Source of the DNA: Rhodoluna limnophila
Lineage (GTDB): Bacteria; Actinomycetota; Actinomycetes; Actinomycetales; Microbacteriaceae
Assembly (NCBI GenBank): GCA_943326655.2
Contig: CALPUC020000007.1
Location: 1-15,638 of the forward strand
Reading direction: 5' to 3'
DNA length: 15,638 bases
Made by a program: the position numbers and the translations under genes. Below the pieces are notes generated by a model. It was not told the DNA's origin, ran no database searches, and saw only the letters and a list, made by a program, of their open reading frames with translations. Positions 14,202-15,638 of this stretch are shown here, in pieces. Positions within the stretch are counted from its first letter, which is position 1. Each line of letters opens with the position of its first letter.

Positions 14202-15417
14202 AACTCAACTTGGTCTCGGTGGCGCAGTCGCCATCGGGCTGGCTTCAATGCTCGGCGCTGGAGTTTTTGTGGTTTTCGCAAGCGCCTACAAAATCGCTGC
14301 AAACCTTATTTTTGTTTCGATTGCCATAGCTGCGATGGTTGCGATGCTGAACTCAGCAGCCATTTACCAGTTGGCTAAGCAGATCGATCGTCCCGGCGGT
14401 GTTTACGCTTACTCGCGGGTTTACCTAAACAATTCCTGGTCATTTCTTTCAGGTTTTGCTTTTGTGTTTGGCAAAATCGCTTCGATTGCGGCCATTGCAA
14501 TAGTTTTCCAAAGATATGTCTTTCCGCAGATTGCATTTTGGCCATCATTCGCCGCAATTTCGATTCTTACCCTGGTGAACATTCTTGGCATCAACCGAAC
14601 CGCTCTCGTGGCAACTGTTCTTAGCCTTACTACGGTTGGCTTCTTGGCTACTTTTTCGATACTTGGCCTAGCAAGTCCTGGAAATCTTTCAGCTGAAGCT
14701 TTCGCACTGCCTCCAGAAAACCCTCTCACTTCGGTGCTGGTTGGAGCCGGTGTGGTTTTCTTTGCATTTGCTGGTTATGCCCGAGTAGCAACGCTCGGTG
14801 ACGAAGTGCGAGATTCGAAGCGAAACATTCCAAAGGCAATTGTCATTTCGCTTGCCTTTGTATTGATTCTTTACATGGTTCTGGCCTGGGTGCTGCTAGA
14901 CGGCATGGGTAAACAATTGCAACTCACCGAAATACCGGTTGCGGAACTGTTTCAAACTCTTTCCGGTGTTGCTTGGCTTACCCCGGTTGTTGCAGCCGCA
15001 GCATCACTCGGCTCGATGCTTGCTCTTCTCGCAGGTGTTTCCCGAACCGCAGCCTCGATGGCCGAAGATGGCGAACTTCCGACGGTGTTCAAACTTCGCA
15101 ACAGATTCAACGCACCGTGGGTTGCCGAAGTTGTAGTCGCTGCTGGCGCCACAGCGCTAGCGTCTATTGGTGAAATCATCTGGGTGATCGGTTTCTCATC
15201 CTTCAGTGTGCTGTTTTACTATGCGGTTGGACATGTCAGCGCACTGAACCAACCGCGCGAGCAAAGACTCGCGCCAAGATGGCTAAATGTCTTCGGCGCA
15301 GTGTTGTGCGCCTCGCTCGCACTATCCTTTGGGCTCAACACTTTCCTAATCAGCACGGGGATCTTGGCTCTAGCCTTCGCCATTCGCAGGTTGTGGCTGA
15401 GCCAAAGACCCCGCTAA
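14194..15417 (+). CDS. APC-superfamily amino-acid permease
   Basis: A 407-residue integral membrane protein with about 11-12 hydrophobic segments. The first helix contains GLASMLGAGVFVVF, the G-A/S-G type break expected for substrate and sodium or proton binding in the APC fold. The second region (RPGGVYAYSRVYLNN.WSFLSGFAFVFGK) and FAFAGYARVATLGDEVRDSKRNIPKAI are typical of amino acid-polyamine-organocation transporters, closest in pattern to YfnA/CAT-like members. The substrate cannot be told. ATG at 14194 is inside prs (eight-base overlap) with no ribosome-binding site, so it probably relies on coupled reinitiation; the next Met would cut away most of TM1. Its position between prs and rplY departs from the common glmU-prs-rplY order. 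Confidence 0.88.
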   Translation: MPKTQLGLGGAVAIGLASMLGAGVFVVFASAYKIAANLIFVSIAIAAMVAMLNSAAIYQLAKQIDRPGGVYAYSRVYLNNSWSFLSGFAFVFGKIASIAAIAIVFQRYVFPQIAFWPSFAAISILTLVNILGINRTALVATVLSLTTVGFLATFSILGLASPGNLSAEAFALPPENPLTSVLVGAGVVFFAFAGYARVATLGDEVRDSKRNIPKAIVISLAFVLILYMVLAWVLLDGMGKQLQLTEIPVAELFQTLSGVAWLTPVVAAAASLGSMLALLAGVSRTAASMAEDGELPTVFKLRNRFNAPWVAEVVVAAGATALASIGEIIWVIGFSSFSVLFYYAVGHVSALNQPREQRLAPRWLNVFGAVLCASLALSFGLNTFLISTGILALAFAIRRLWLSQRPR

Positions 15418-15420
15418 ACT
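15391..15420 (+). promoter_or_regulatory. Possible rplY promoter overlapping the permease stop codon
   Basis: TTGTGG (15391-15396) and TAAACT (15415-15420) are spaced by 18 bases, and TAAACT fits TAnnnT. The TAA is the permease stop codon. The -35 matches consensus at only about three positions. If used, transcription would start near 15427 and leave a leader of roughly 120 nt. Confidence 0.3.
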
Positions 15421-15549
15421 AGGGAAAGACAACGGCGAGGAATCGAAAGATTCGTTATCGACGGGGCCGGACCGAAATAGGTTGCGATCCTCGAACCAGA
15501 GTTGAGAAAAACCAATGGTCCCTAGGGCCCAAAACTAAAGGAAACTTTC
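15418..15549 (+). promoter_or_regulatory. Structured 5' leader of rplY, candidate cis-regulatory RNA
   Basis: This 132-base gap is by far the longest in the plus-strand half. It can form a hairpin of GAATC (15440-15444) and GATTC (15449-15453) with a GAAA tetraloop, extended by CGA/TCG across an internal loop. A second hairpin pairs 15480-15487 with 15491-15497 (one bulge). Both are excluded by a nine-pair helix of 15436-15445 with 15485-15493 (one bulged A). A seven-pair long-range helix joins CTAGGGA (15419-15425) and TCCCTAG (15519-15525). A small AAAG/CTTT stem could mask the ribosome-binding site (AAAGG, 15537-15541). Ribosomal protein genes are often autoregulated through leaders, but I do not recognise this as a named motif. 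Confidence 0.45.
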
Positions 15550-15638
15550 ATGTCTAATGAAGTAGCAAAACTAATTGCCGAAACCCGCACCAGCTTTGGA
15601 AAAGGCGCCGCACGCAAGTCTCGTGCAGCCGGCCGCAC
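15550..15638 (+). CDS. rplY: Ribosomal protein bL25 (Ctc-like), 5' part only
   Basis: Only the first 29 codons are present, reading MSNEVAKLIAETRTSFGKGAARKSRAAGR, which matches the start of the bL25/Ctc family (basic N-terminal 5S rRNA-binding domain, with FGKGAARKxRxxGxIPAV as the common opening). The protein binds 5S rRNA in the large subunit. ATG at 15550 is preceded by AAAGG (15537-15541) eight bases upstream. In many Gram-positive bacteria rplY follows prs and precedes pth; here a permease lies between, and whether pth follows is outside the window. The gene runs off the right edge. Confidence 0.9.
   Translation, partial: MSNEVAKLIAETRTSFGKGAARKSRAAGR

Overview
The window looks like core chromosome of a small-genome actinobacterium, most likely a Microbacteriaceae relative of the freshwater Luna-type lineages. 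The grounds are a moderate G+C content by eye, GTG and TTG starts, candidate leaderless promoters, a bacterial protein O-mannosyltransferase next to rsmI, a Lys/Ala/Pro-rich nucleoid-protein-like tail, and actinobacterial gene order. The taxonomic call is inference. From memory, the gene order resembles the pmt-rsmI ... metG-tatD-(rpfB)-ksgA-ispE ... glmU-prs-rplY neighbourhood of Mycobacterium tuberculosis, here compacted and without rpfB.

Layout. (1) Bases 1-110 hold the 3' end of a plus-strand gene whose protein ends in five identical PVAKK units, encoded by a perfect 15-bp tandem repeat. A strong two-way terminator (121-153) follows and contains the end of the converging gene. (2) Bases 135-4562 are a minus-strand operon. 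Transcription order is pmt (protein O-mannosyltransferase), an MFS transporter, a YciI-like protein, an aldo/keto reductase and a TIGR01777-type NAD(P)-binding epimerase-like protein. (3) A 28-bp gap with overlapping divergent promoter candidates separates pmt from rsmI. (4) Bases 4591-11656 are a plus-strand series: rsmI, metG, tatD, rsmA, a small SRPBCC-like protein, ispE and a Uup-type ABC-F ATPase. From metG onward every junction overlaps by 1-4 nt, which suggests translational coupling. (5) Bases 11697-14201 carry tRNA-Gln(UUG), glmU and prs. (6) An amino-acid permease gene overlaps the end of prs by 8 nt and separates prs from rplY. The 132-bp rplY leader can form competing RNA structures, and rplY runs off the right edge.

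How the genes work together. Most plus-strand genes serve translation and precursor supply: rRNA methylation (RsmI, RsmA), Met-tRNA charging (MetG), ribosome-associated ATPase (ABC-F), tRNA-Gln, ribosomal protein bL25, UDP-GlcNAc (GlmU), PRPP (Prs) and isoprenoids (IspE). IspE-derived isoprenoids also feed polyprenol carriers, which Pmt uses as mannosyl donors. The minus-strand genes after pmt look like accessory redox and transport functions with no evident link to mannosylation.

I did not find an undescribed multi-gene system, mobile element, CRISPR array or phage remnant. The observations most worth a second look are the rplY leader, the leaderless promoters embedded in neighbouring stop codons, the tRNA-glmU arrangement, the small protein between rsmA and ispE, and the tandem repeat tail. 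No stretch longer than 300 bases lacks a gene.
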